From contig OY843587.1 of the NCBI GenBank assembly GCA_963692955.1, positions 1,612,001 through 1,676,000 on the forward strand: a DNA stretch of 64,000 nt, in the 5' to 3' direction. This DNA comes from UBA5158 sp963692955. GTDB lineage: Bacteria > Pseudomonadota > Gammaproteobacteria > DSM-16500. The notes beneath the pieces were generated by a model. That model searched no databases and was not told where the DNA came from. It saw nothing but the letters and a program-made list of their open reading frames with translations. The position numbers were made by a program, and so were the translations under genes. This document shows positions 8,809-17,193 of the stretch, in pieces. Numbering within the stretch: position 1 is the first letter of the stretch; every line of letters begins with the position of its first letter.

Positions 8809-9588
8809 ATGCAAAAATACAATCGTATTACAGCGCCATGCATTTCCATCCAAGATGCCTATCTCGCATTTGATCATGCTGTTATTTTTCAAAACCTCCA
8901 GCTAACTTTACCTAGCGGCAAGTGGACAAGTTTATTAGGCCCAAGCGGTGTCGGTAAAAGTACTCTACTGCGTTTGATCGCCAATCTTTCTTCCCCCGAC
9001 ACGGATTCTCATGCTGTCATTACTGTTGATAATGCCGTGCCACTCGCGCACCAAATCGCCTACATGGCGCAAGCTGATTTGCTGCTGCCGTGGTTAAACG
9101 TTTTAGAAAATGTATTATTGAGTATGCGTTTACGGGGCGAAAGTGCTAGCGACCAAATAATTTCACGAGAACGTGCCAGAGAATTATTGGCGCAAACCGG
9201 CTTACAAACAGCCGAAAAAAAATTCCCCAGAAACTTATCCGGCGGCATGCGCCAGCGCGCAGCACTCGTGCGCACACTTATTGAAAATAAAATGGTAGTG
9301 TTAATGGATGAGCCGTTTTCCGCGCTGGATGCGATAACGCGTTTCAATTTGCAAGATCTGGCGGTGGAATTACTGCGAGACCGCACCGTATTTTTTATCA
9401 CGCACGACCCGTTGGAAGCGCTGCGCGTGTCAGATGAAATTATCGTGATGTCAGGTCAACCCGCCATGTTATCCGCGCCATTGAAATTACATTCCGCCTG
9501 GCCGCGTGACTTAATGTCGCCGGAGTTAACCGCGTTGCAAGCGGACTTATACGCGACATTAACTAAAGCGCATGAGGAAACAGTATGA
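8809..9588 (+). CDS. thiZ: HMP/formylaminopyrimidine ABC transporter ATP-binding protein
   Basis: This ABC ATPase powers import of a thiamine pyrimidine precursor. Walker A is GPSGVGKST, the Q-loop region contains MAQADLLLPW, the signature is LSGGMRQR, and Walker B is VVLMDEPFSALD followed by the H-loop in FFITHDP. The ATG at 8809 is preferred because it follows the riboswitch P1 helix; an in-frame GTG at 8803 lies inside that helix. The last codons overlap thiX by 4 bases (ATGA type), which indicates coupling. A TPP riboswitch upstream fixes the substrate class; thiXYZ is the best match among thiamine-related ABC systems. Confidence 0.88.
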   Translation: MQKYNRITAPCISIQDAYLAFDHAVIFQNLQLTLPSGKWTSLLGPSGVGKSTLLRLIANLSSPDTDSHAVITVDNAVPLAHQIAYMAQADLLLPWLNVLENVLLSMRLRGESASDQIISRERARELLAQTGLQTAEKKFPRNLSGGMRQRAALVRTLIENKMVVLMDEPFSALDAITRFNLQDLAVELLRDRTVFFITHDPLEALRVSDEIIVMSGQPAMLSAPLKLHSAWPRDLMSPELTALQADLYATLTKAHEETV

Positions 9589-10328
9589 AGACCACTTTCC
9601 GGGTTAGCGTTATCTTTTTTGGTTTACTCCTTCTTTGGCAAGCCATCACGCAGATTTTTTCCCTGCCTCCGTATATTTTACCGACGCCCGCGGCAGTTTT
9701 TAACACTGGTATCGCACACAGTCACTTAATTTTCAGTGAAGCGCTTCCTACGTTCTTTGAAGCTCTGGCAGGGTTATTTTTAGGGACACTGTTTGCCTGC
9801 ACGGCGGCGTTGAGTATGGCTTTTTACCGCCCGGTAAAAAATTGGTTTTTCCCGATTTTAATTATAAGTCAAGCGCTGCCTACGTTTGCGATCGCCCCAC
9901 TGCTAGTGATTTGGTTAGGTTACGGCATGGCTTCAAAAATTATTACCACGATGATAATGTTATTTTTTCCCATCACCAGCGCGTTTTACGATGGCTTACG
10001 CCGCACAGAATTAGGCTGGCTAGATTTAGCGAAGACTATGCGCGCAAAAAAATGGCGTGTGTTTTTGTATATCCGTATTCCCGCCGCGCTGCCCGCGCTG
10101 GCTTCAGGATTACGCGTGGCGGCCGCTATCGCGCCGATCGGCGCGGTGGTCGGTGAATGGATAGGCGCAAGTCATGGGCTTGGATTTCTCATGCTGAACG
10201 CGAATGCGCGCATGCAAATTGATTTAATGTTCGCGGCCTTGTTTACCATTATTATTTTTTCATTGGGATTATATTTCATCATCGATGCGCTATTACGCGC
10301 GGCGCTGCCGTGGGTGCCAGAGAGTTGA
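9585..10328 (+). CDS. thiX: HMP/formylaminopyrimidine ABC transporter permease
   Basis: This is the inner-membrane permease of the thiamine-precursor importer, of the BPD_transp_1 family related to SsuC/TauC. About six hydrophobic segments occur in 247 residues. The EAA-like loop for contact with the ATPase is visible around residues 140-170, followed by a Gly at the expected position (ASGLRVAAAIAPIGAVVGEW). It overlaps thiZ by 4 bases and its stop is separated from the thiY start by one base. The three-gene order ATPase-permease-binding protein behind a TPP riboswitch supports the role. Confidence 0.87.
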   Translation: MKTTFRVSVIFFGLLLLWQAITQIFSLPPYILPTPAAVFNTGIAHSHLIFSEALPTFFEALAGLFLGTLFACTAALSMAFYRPVKNWFFPILIISQALPTFAIAPLLVIWLGYGMASKIITTMIMLFFPITSAFYDGLRRTELGWLDLAKTMRAKKWRVFLYIRIPAALPALASGLRVAAAIAPIGAVVGEWIGASHGLGFLMLNANARMQIDLMFAALFTIIIFSLGLYFIIDALLRAALPWVPES

Positions 10329-10329
10329 C

Positions 10330-11268
10330 ATGAAAACTTTTTTTAAACTAATTATTTTACTAGGCTGCTTAGCTGGGCCGCCAGTTTATGCCAACGAAAA
10401 ACTCATTGTTCTACTAGATTGGTTTGCCAATCCAGACCATGCGCCGCTGATGGTCGCGCAGTCACAAGGGTTTTTTAAACAAGCAGGTTTAGACGTCGAA
10501 TTAATCGGCCCCGCCGACCCCGCCGATCCCCCCAAGCTAGTCGCCGCGGGCAAAGCGGATATTGCGCTGGATTATCAACCGCAGTTGCTAGAACAAATCG
10601 ATCAAGGTTTACCATTAATAGAAATTGGCACACTAATTAATAAACCTTTAAACACACTCGTCGTGTTAAAAAGCGCGGCTATCTACTCCCCCGCAGATTT
10701 AAAAAATAAGAAGATTGGCTTCAGCGGCGACGGCATGAATAGCGTCTTGCTTAACATCATGTTAAAAAAATACGGTTTAGCGTTAACCGACGTCCAAATC
10801 ATCAATACCCACTATGACTTGACACAAGCCTTGCTCTCTGGAAAAGTGGATGCGGTGACCGGCATTAATCGTAATTTTGAAATGCTACAAATGGAATTAG
10901 CCGGCCAGCCGGGGCGCGGATTTTATCCTGAAGATAACGGCATGCCTAGTTATAGCGAATTAATTTTTATCGTAAAAAAAGGCCATGAAGACGACCCGCG
11001 CTTCAAGCATTTTTTAACCGCCGTGCGGCGCGCGAACGACTATTTAATTAAACATCCAGAAGCCTGCTGGCAAGCGTTTGCCCTTGCGCACCCCGAAGCG
11101 AATGATGAGTTAAACCATCGTGCCTGGTTCGCCACTTTACCGTATTTCGCGCGCGATCCGGCGGCGGTGAACGCAAAACAATTGATGGCGTTCGCCGCAT
11201 TTATGCAACAAAATGGTTTAGTCAAAAACATTCAACCCCTACCGAACTATATTGCAGTAGAAGGATAA
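10330..11268 (+). CDS. thiY: HMP/formylaminopyrimidine-binding protein (NMT1/THI5-like)
   Basis: This is the periplasmic substrate-binding protein of the importer. A signal peptide covers about residues 1-19 (ending PPVYA). The mature protein opens with LDWFANPDHAPLMVAQSQGFF, cut here to its key part DWF-x-NPDH, which is diagnostic of the NMT1/THI5-like pyrimidine-binding family, and continues with GPADPADPPKLVAAGKADIA. The frame is open further upstream to 10285, but the ATG at 10330 gives the intact signal peptide and lies one base after the thiX stop. The length of 312 residues is normal. Confidence 0.9.
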   Translation: MKTFFKLIILLGCLAGPPVYANEKLIVLLDWFANPDHAPLMVAQSQGFFKQAGLDVELIGPADPADPPKLVAAGKADIALDYQPQLLEQIDQGLPLIEIGTLINKPLNTLVVLKSAAIYSPADLKNKKIGFSGDGMNSVLLNIMLKKYGLALTDVQIINTHYDLTQALLSGKVDAVTGINRNFEMLQMELAGQPGRGFYPEDNGMPSYSELIFIVKKGHEDDPRFKHFLTAVRRANDYLIKHPEACWQAFALAHPEANDELNHRAWFATLPYFARDPAAVNAKQLMAFAAFMQQNGLVKNIQPLPNYIAVEG

Positions 11269-11271
11269 ACT

Positions 11272-12486
11272 ATGTCATTGCCTATTATGATTTTGCTTGG
11301 CGTGCTGGGCGCATTGTTAGCGGTCACGTTGATCGTGTTATTTTTACAACGCATCGGACATCAGTTAAAAGAAAATATTTTAGCGAAACTCGCTGAGTCT
11401 AGTCTCCAACAACAGCAAGCGTTCAATCAACACCGCTCGAGTTTCGACGAACGGCAAATGGGATCGCTGAAAATCTTACAAGACACGCTGCAAAAAGGCA
11501 TGGCGGACACGCGGCAAAATGTGAAAGAGTCGTTATCCGACTATGCCGATCAATTGGGAAAACGCGTCGAAGGATTGACGCAAACTACTGATTTACGTTT
11601 AAAAGAAATTAACCAACAAGTGGAAAAACGTCTCGCCGATGGTTTTGAAAAAACTAATCAAACTTTCACGGACGTTATCAAGCGTCTAGCCTTGATCGAC
11701 GTCGCGCAACAAAAAATTACGGAACTTTCGACTAACGTCATCAGCCTACAAGAAATTTTAAACGACAAACGCTCGCGCGGCGCGTTTGGCGAAGTCCAAC
11801 TGGCGTCCTTGATCCGTAACGTCATTCCGGAACAGCATTTTGCCTTGCAATATACGTTGAGCAACAAAACGCGTGTCGATTGTATTTTATGGCTGCCAGA
11901 GCCGACCGGCAATATTGCCATTGACGCGAAATTTCCGTTAGAAAATTACCGCTTACTTACCGACACCACCGCCAGCGAAGCGCAGCGTTTGCAAGCCGAC
12001 ACGCAATTTAAAAAAGATATACGCAACCACATCAAAGCGATTGCTGAAAAATACATTATTGAAGGTGAAACGGCTGACGGGGCGATAATGTTTATTCCCG
12101 CTGAAGCAGTATTTGCCGAAATCCATTCACGTCATCCAGATTTGGTAGACGCCTCACACCGCGCCAAAGTTTGGATGGTTTCCCCTACCACGATGATGGC
12201 GATCTTAACCACCGCGCGCGCGGTATTGAAAGACACGGCCACCCGTCAGCAATTAAATATCATTCAAGAACATTTGCGCTTATTGGCCGAAGATTTTAGG
12301 CGTTTTCAAAAGCGCATGGATAGTGTGGCTACGCATATCGCTAAGGCGCACACGGAAGTCGATGACGTACAAATTTCCGCGCGTAAAATCACCGCGCGCT
12401 TCGGTCAAATCGAAAAAGTCGAATTGGAAACCATCGCCACAGACGCGCTGCCCCCGCCGGTGCCAGTCGCGGCCGAAGATAATTAA
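11272..12486 (+). CDS. rmuC: DNA recombination protein RmuC
   Basis: RmuC limits inversions at short inverted repeats. The protein has an N-terminal membrane segment (about residues 4-24), a long coiled-coil rich in Gln, Glu and Lys (about 30-165), then the nuclease-like RmuC domain with IAIDAKFPLENYR and the later AKVWMVSPTTMMAIL. The length of 404 residues is at the short end of the family. It begins three bases after thiY, so it probably shares the riboswitch transcript, although the functions are unrelated. The C-terminus is Pro/Ala-rich and of no evident function. Confidence 0.92.
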   Translation: MSLPIMILLGVLGALLAVTLIVLFLQRIGHQLKENILAKLAESSLQQQQAFNQHRSSFDERQMGSLKILQDTLQKGMADTRQNVKESLSDYADQLGKRVEGLTQTTDLRLKEINQQVEKRLADGFEKTNQTFTDVIKRLALIDVAQQKITELSTNVISLQEILNDKRSRGAFGEVQLASLIRNVIPEQHFALQYTLSNKTRVDCILWLPEPTGNIAIDAKFPLENYRLLTDTTASEAQRLQADTQFKKDIRNHIKAIAEKYIIEGETADGAIMFIPAEAVFAEIHSRHPDLVDASHRAKVWMVSPTTMMAILTTARAVLKDTATRQQLNIIQEHLRLLAEDFRRFQKRMDSVATHIAKAHTEVDDVQISARKITARFGQIEKVELETIATDALPPPVPVAAEDN

Positions 12487-12498
12487 AAATATGTGGTT

Positions 12499-12527
12499 TT
12501 TACTTTGCTTAAATTTCCCGGTAGAAT
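12499..12527 (+). promoter_or_regulatory. Sigma-70 promoter of fabI
   Basis: TTTACT (12499-12504), a 17-base spacer and TAGAAT (12522-12527) lie 33 bases ahead of the fabI ATG. The spacing is optimal and each hexamer matches four or five of six consensus bases. Confidence 0.5.
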
Positions 12528-12560
12528 GCGTCACACACTTTAATAGTAAAGGATATCGTT

Positions 12561-13370
12561 ATGGGTTTTCTTGAAGGTAAACGCGCGCTGATCGTCGGAC
12601 TTGCCAGTGACCGCTCAATGGCTTATGGCATTGCGGAAGCGATGCATAAGCAAGGCGCCACATTAGCTTTGACTTATCAAGGCGACCGACTAAAAAAACG
12701 CGTGGAAGACATGGGCGCTGAATGGAATGCGGTGACGACCATTCCTTGCGATGTCAGCAGTGATGAAGAAATTAAGAATTTATTCACGCAACTTTCCCAA
12801 GTCTGGGATGGTTTAGACATCATCGTGCATTCGGTGGCATACGCGCCAGCCGAACAATTAGAAGGTGATTATATCGATGTCCTAAGCCGTGAAGGTTTCC
12901 GAATCGCACACGATATCAGTTCTTTTAGCTTGGCAGCACTTGCGCAAGAAGGCTATAAAATGATGTTGGGACGCCATGGGTCGATTTTGACGTTAAGTTA
13001 TTTTGGCGCTGAGAAAGCGATTCCTTTCTACAACGTCATGGGCGTGGCGAAAGCTAGTCTGGAAGCCAACGTGCAGTACCTAGCGGCTAGTCTTGGCCCT
13101 AAAGGGATACGGGTGAATGGCATCTCCGCTGGGCCGATACGCACGCTCGCGGCGGCTGGCATCAAAAATTTTCGTAAAATGTTGGCATTTAATGAAAGAA
13201 CGTCACCGTTAAGAAAAAATGTCACCACTGAAGAAGTAGGCAATGCGGCGGCGTTTTTATCGTCGGATTTAGCTTCAGGCATTACCGGGGAAATATTGCA
13301 TGTGGATGCTGGGTTCCACGCGGTTTCGCCCATGCAATTGGAAGAATCGACGGTTGCTTCTGTAGATTAA
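12561..13370 (+). CDS. fabI: Enoyl-[acyl-carrier-protein] reductase (NADH), FabI
   Basis: FabI performs the last reduction of each fatty-acid elongation cycle in the cytoplasm and is the target of triclosan-type inhibitors. It is a short-chain dehydrogenase fold of 269 residues with the FabI-type nucleotide-binding start GLASDRSMAYGIA. The catalytic pair Tyr-x6-Lys is YNVMGVAK (Tyr near 157, Lys near 164). SAGPIRTLAAAGI is the usual FabI signature next to the substrate-binding helix. AAAGGA precedes the ATG. It appears to be transcribed alone from the promoter just upstream. Confidence 0.96.
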   Translation: MGFLEGKRALIVGLASDRSMAYGIAEAMHKQGATLALTYQGDRLKKRVEDMGAEWNAVTTIPCDVSSDEEIKNLFTQLSQVWDGLDIIVHSVAYAPAEQLEGDYIDVLSREGFRIAHDISSFSLAALAQEGYKMMLGRHGSILTLSYFGAEKAIPFYNVMGVAKASLEANVQYLAASLGPKGIRVNGISAGPIRTLAAAGIKNFRKMLAFNERTSPLRKNVTTEEVGNAAAFLSSDLASGITGEILHVDAGFHAVSPMQLEESTVASVD

Positions 13371-13383
13371 TGTATACGCTTCT

Positions 13384-13413
13384 GACTCGACGGCACACAC
13401 CTGGCGTCGAGTC
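13384..13413 (+). repeat. Perfect hairpin after fabI
   Basis: GACTCGACG (13384-13392) is perfectly complementary to CGTCGAGTC (13405-13413) across a 12-base loop. There is no T-tract on either side, so it is not a canonical terminator; it may protect the 3' end of the fabI mRNA. Confidence 0.6.
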
Positions 13414-13560
13414 TAAGCCGATAGCTCAGAAATGTTACTCATCCTGACCATTTAATATACTATTTTCCTGCCTACATCCGTATAAAACTTCTTATCCGCC
13501 CCAATCTTTTGTATAATGTCGATAATTTTGAAAATACTAAAAAGCAACTGGGGAGAGAAA

Positions 13561-13791
13561 ATGAAAATAGTATCGATATTTGCAGTCAGCGCCCTGCTCA
13601 TTGCAACGAATGCAACCGCGGCATCACCGCAAAAACTTGACGCTCAAGCGTTGGCAAAAACAATTTTGAATGTTCATCAAATCAAAAACAGTGAAAAAGG
13701 CGACATTGCTATTGCTTATGCCGGCCAAGATATTTCCCGCAGTATTCCAATTCAAGCAGGCCGCTTAGGCAGCCCTATCCTACTCGGCTAA
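13561..13791 (+). CDS. Small secreted protein, probably frameshifted
   Basis: The 76-residue product is unknown. It begins with a clear Sec signal peptide (MKIVSIFAVSALLIATNATA, then AS). The ATG at 13561 is chosen because GGGGAGAG precedes it; the open frame extends to 13516 without reason. A TATAAT (13512-13517) is a plausible -10. The frame stops at 13791, but the base sequence that follows keeps coding character in another frame (RIPATCGVGECDET and onwards), with three Cys residues. The parent protein was therefore probably longer and periplasmic. Confidence 0.5.
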   Translation: MKIVSIFAVSALLIATNATAASPQKLDAQALAKTILNVHQIKNSEKGDIAIAYAGQDISRSIPIQAGRLGSPILLG

Positions 13792-14090
13792 TCTACCGCA
13801 TACCCGCTACATGCGGCGTCGGGGAATGTGATGAAACATTACAGACAGCGGCGCTGGAAATATTGGCGAGAGATTGTCAGGATAAAGTTAATCTGATTGT
13901 CCTAAAAGGCAAACCTTGTGTTACTAATCCGGACCCAAAAATTTCTTCTGATTACTACAATCATATGATTATCGTCATTGGCTGGATTCGCGCTTATTAT
14001 AATAAATATATAAATCCTCCCGATTTTTTCAAAATCTGCCTGACTCTTATATTCTCTTTGATGCGTCATTTTTGGCGTAACGAGGTATGA
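13792..14090 (+). pseudogene. Displaced continuation of the small secreted protein
   Basis: Directly after the stop at 13791, a shifted frame reads without a stop to 14090 and contains ATCGVGECDETLQTAALEI, then KGKPCVTNPDPK. This looks like the Cys-bearing body of the secreted protein begun at 13561. Its last 25 bases overlap the convergent gene at 14066, and the end of the reading looks less protein-like after about 13960, so a second lesion is possible. Without a homologue the exact indel cannot be placed. Confidence 0.4.
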
Positions 14091-15238
14091 ATTTGCAAGG
14101 CTGGCTGAGGGCTGGGGCTGCTTGATAGGTTCTGAGCTTCTAACAATTTTTCTTGCCAAATATGAGGATTTTGGCTCTCTGCATTTTTGGCTGCAGTAAT
14201 TAATGCAGAAATATCTTTTAGCCTGCTAGTGGTACTTGGCTTACTAAAAAAGCCCTGCGTACTTCCTTTTACAGCATCGCGCATTTTCAATAATTCAAAT
14301 CGGGCCTCTGCACTTTTCAAAAAAGATTGCTCACTAAAAATAGTAAGATGCCGAAGTCTTCTATTGTAAATAATGATAGGAATATTGATATTAATATTTT
14401 GTAGTCGAGATTGAAAGTCTAAAGCCAGCAAACGAGATTCTTTATTGTCTCTGGCAATAACAATCGCTCTCGCGGCTTCACGTATTACGCGTCCCAGTAT
14501 TTCTGTCATTATTCCTTTATTATTTTGATCTCTGACATGCTCACGAAGCTCATCCCAATTATTTAACCTTACTGCTTTAACTTTTTCAGCATATTTTTTT
14601 ACTTCAGCTTCGGTGCCAACCCATTTTCTTGTGACAGTGCCGTAATCATGTTTGAAAATAGCTTTTGGGGGCAAACATTGTCGTTGATCAAAAACCAGTC
14701 CCAATAACACTCTAACCGCATCGTGCTCTCCATAAACAGCTGTCTCTAGATTTGGGCTTAAAAAAGCGAACGATTGTTTCTTTAAGCTGGTATGGATTTT
14801 ATCTTTATTTTTATGGGATTCATACAAAACAATTTCATCTTTATCATGAACATATTTATGCGTACACTTCGCTTCCTCTGTGCGGGGTTTTCTTAACGCG
14901 GGCCGATAAGCATAATCTTGAAGCTGCTTAATAAAATCTTCCGAATTCGCCGGCTGAATGATTTTTATCAAGCCCTGTTCTTCGAGTATGAAAGTATAAA
15001 TCGAAATAAAATTATCTAATTGCTGTTTTGCCCCAGGGAAATTTAAGAATTCTGAATAACTAATCTTGGCACCGGTAAGAATGACGTTATTGGTGCGCAG
15101 AACATCAATAACAAATAATAATTCAAAAGTATCATGCGCTTTTTTCTTTTCTTGATCTTCAAGTGCTTTAAGACTATATCTCAATAATTGACGTTTGATA
15201 AATCTGCCTACTAGATGTAGATCAATATAGGATGCCAA
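14066..15238 (-). CDS. Unknown protein, probable C-terminal half of a frameshifted gene
   Basis: This 390-residue product is unrecognised. It is basic and helical, with no membrane segment, and ends in a Ser/Pro-rich tail. Its only early start is a TTG without a ribosome-binding site, inside the end of the gene at 15211. In this frame the sequence upstream of the TTG stays open back to an A8 run (coding strand), which also lies in the other gene. One added A would fuse the two into a single protein of about 735 residues. I therefore regard it as the second half of one gene driven by the PmrA-like promoter at 16268-16299. No catalytic motif was found. Confidence 0.5.
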   Translation of the reverse strand: MASYIDLHLVGRFIKRQLLRYSLKALEDQEKKKAHDTFELLFVIDVLRTNNVILTGAKISYSEFLNFPGAKQQLDNFISIYTFILEEQGLIKIIQPANSEDFIKQLQDYAYRPALRKPRTEEAKCTHKYVHDKDEIVLYESHKNKDKIHTSLKKQSFAFLSPNLETAVYGEHDAVRVLLGLVFDQRQCLPPKAIFKHDYGTVTRKWVGTEAEVKKYAEKVKAVRLNNWDELREHVRDQNNKGIMTEILGRVIREAARAIVIARDNKESRLLALDFQSRLQNININIPIIIYNRRLRHLTIFSEQSFLKSAEARFELLKMRDAVKGSTQGFFSKPSTTSRLKDISALITAAKNAESQNPHIWQEKLLEAQNLSSSPSPQPALQIHTSLRQK

Positions 15239-16236
15239 TCCATTTTCAAAAATAGTCCTAATAAATTTTTTTTATGGGAGTTGGTTCTGCGTAGCTTAAA
15301 GGATTCTGATTTTCCATTTTTGATTTCACGTTTAGAATAAATTTCTTTTTCTTCTTTTTCATCTAGTTCCATAAACTGCTTGAAAGCTGATAATAATGGA
15401 TTAAGTTCTTTTTTTTCTTTGAGGTGTTTAGATATAAGGTCTTTTGATAATTGACTGTGTTGATGACCTTGCAACCATGCATCAGGAATAAATTCCAAAC
15501 AAAGATCGGGGGCCGCATGAAACATCTGAATCTTTAAATCAAGATGACTATATTCATAAAACGCAATAAAGCTGTTTTTGTAAGTTACATCATTGGCTTT
15601 TTCCAAGAATTTTGAGAGCGTTTCAACATTCATTACATCGCTTATTAACAGTCTTGCTGTATCATATTTCTGCCATAATATAAGCTCACAGATCAGACTT
15701 AAATCATAATCACTTGTTAAGTTTTCGCAAATAAATTTAATGCTTTTGAGTCTTGTAACGTTTAAATTTCTTATTTCCAGATAGCCATTCAAAATTAATC
15801 GAACGAAAATAGAGTCCCGTAACATTAATTCCATAAATTCCTCTTTTTCCAGATAATTTAAAATAGTTAACAGAATTTTGCGGTTAGCATAATTTGGTTT
15901 TTTAACTAGGAAAATTTCTAATGGATTAGGTTCATTGGTTTCATTCGATAATTCAGCTAGTGACGTTTTTTCTTCTTTACCGCTTTTAGAAAAGGTATTC
16001 AATTGCGTTTCTGAAAGCGTGACACAAAAATGGTAAATGAATCTTAAACTTGAAATTTTGCGTTTATGCCTTACTGAAACTGTGCTGCCAACGCGTTGCT
16101 GATTAACCCATGCCGCAAAAGCACTAGCAACAGACTCATTCTGAAAATAATGGCACAAGCCATCAGCTTTCATTTTTTGTCTGACGCTTAAGTCGCGGTA
16201 TTCAATGTATTTACTATATGATTTGGTAGAAGCCAT
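15211..16236 (-). CDS. Unknown protein, probable N-terminal half of a frameshifted gene
   Basis: The 341-residue product has no recognised family. It is rich in Leu, Ile, Lys and Glu and looks all-helical, possibly an armadillo-like helical-repeat fold (for example LTILNYLEKEEFMEL near residue 123). The ATG at 16236 follows a PmrA-like promoter 32-63 bases upstream. After residue 319 the frame passes through AAAAAAAA (15273 to 15266 on the minus strand) and runs out in a short foreign-looking tail. The downstream gene picks up in the next frame, so the pair probably encodes one large effector-type protein that is either broken or made by slippage. Confidence 0.55.
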   Translation of the reverse strand: MASTKSYSKYIEYRDLSVRQKMKADGLCHYFQNESVASAFAAWVNQQRVGSTVSVRHKRKISSLRFIYHFCVTLSETQLNTFSKSGKEEKTSLAELSNETNEPNPLEIFLVKKPNYANRKILLTILNYLEKEEFMELMLRDSIFVRLILNGYLEIRNLNVTRLKSIKFICENLTSDYDLSLICELILWQKYDTARLLISDVMNVETLSKFLEKANDVTYKNSFIAFYEYSHLDLKIQMFHAAPDLCLEFIPDAWLQGHQHSQLSKDLISKHLKEKKELNPLLSAFKQFMELDEKEEKEIYSKREIKNGKSESFKLRRTNSHKKNLLGLFLKMDWHPILIYI

Positions 16237-16267
16237 GTCGCATTACACTCAAAGTAGGATTGGACAA

Positions 16268-16299
16268 ATTATACGCAGTCTAGGTTAAGGTTTTATTAG
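16268..16299 (-). promoter_or_regulatory. PmrA-like box with -10 element
   Basis: Read on the minus strand: CTAA (16299-16296), seven bases TAAAACC, TTAA (16288-16285), eleven bases, then a perfect TATAAT (16273-16268). The spacing equals that at 8132 and 28018, and the centre TAAAAC is shared with the box at 28018. It lies 31 bases ahead of the ATG at 16236. Confidence 0.6.
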
Positions 16300-16460
16300 G
16301 AAAACTTATGGTTAACCTCTTGAATTGTACCTTTTTTGCAAGGCAGCATAATAACTCAATATTCACACCCTGCTCAACCCGCCCAACTTATTTTGAATAG
16401 CGTATTGAATGCAATCAGAAATTCCGCTAGGCTTGCCCCCCCTTTATATGGAACACCCTA

Positions 16461-17020
16461 ATGAGTGGGAATGAGTTGCCCAAGGTGATTCATAAATCCC
16501 AAGCGGATATTGATGCTGCTATTGACGCTATCAAGTCCAGCAACTTCCCTACTGGCACTAAGAAATTTGCTATATCCTGTATTAAGCTAGCTGTCTGGCT
16601 GACCAAGACTTTATTAGAGCATAAAATCAAACTCTCAAACCTGCGCAAGCTCATTTTGGCCTAGGCCGGAAAAATAAGAAAAAATCGAGTAATGATGCTG
16701 GCCAATCCGATACCAAAAATGAAACGAAAGATAGCGATGATTTAAATCCAACTCAAGAGCCTGCTTCAACTGAAACAACAGTAACAACAAACCAAGTCCC
16801 TATACCTGGTCACGGCCGTTTACCGCATTCTGCATATACCAATACAATTGAGCATCAATTATCAATTCCTGTTTTAGAAGCAGGCGATCTATGCCCAACA
16901 CAATGTGGTGGCAAATTGTATCACATGAACCTGGCATACTGGTTCGCGTGAAAGGACAAAACCTTGCAGCAGTTCACAAGTATTGGATCGAGAAATTGCG
17001 CTGCGCGTTACGTGGGCCCA
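16461..17020 (+). pseudogene. IS66-family transposase (TnpC) remnant
   Basis: The first frame gives a 67-residue N-terminus ending LSNLRKLI. A shift near 16655 continues with FGLGRKNKKK, an acidic linker, then GHGRLPHSAY and CPTQCGGKLY. A second shift near 16925 continues with PGILVRVKGQ and VHKYWIEKLRCAL. These match in order the N-terminal leucine-rich, linker and zinc-binding parts of IS66 TnpC. The DDE catalytic domain is missing. At least two frameshifts plus the truncation make this a dead insertion sequence. The flanks (16300-16460 and 17021-17193) show no gene and no convincing terminal repeat. Confidence 0.75.
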
Positions 17021-17193
17021 ATGGTCAAAGTGAGGTTTGACTTCATCTAATGTTATGGGGTTTTGCTGCATAACCTTACCCTGAGTAAGATATTAAGGTG
17101 GTTAGATTAATGAATAACGCGGGAATTGTCACACATGCTTGACGCAAGCACACCCCGCTGCTCTCAATAAGGTAGCGGATAACTTTGTGCTTC

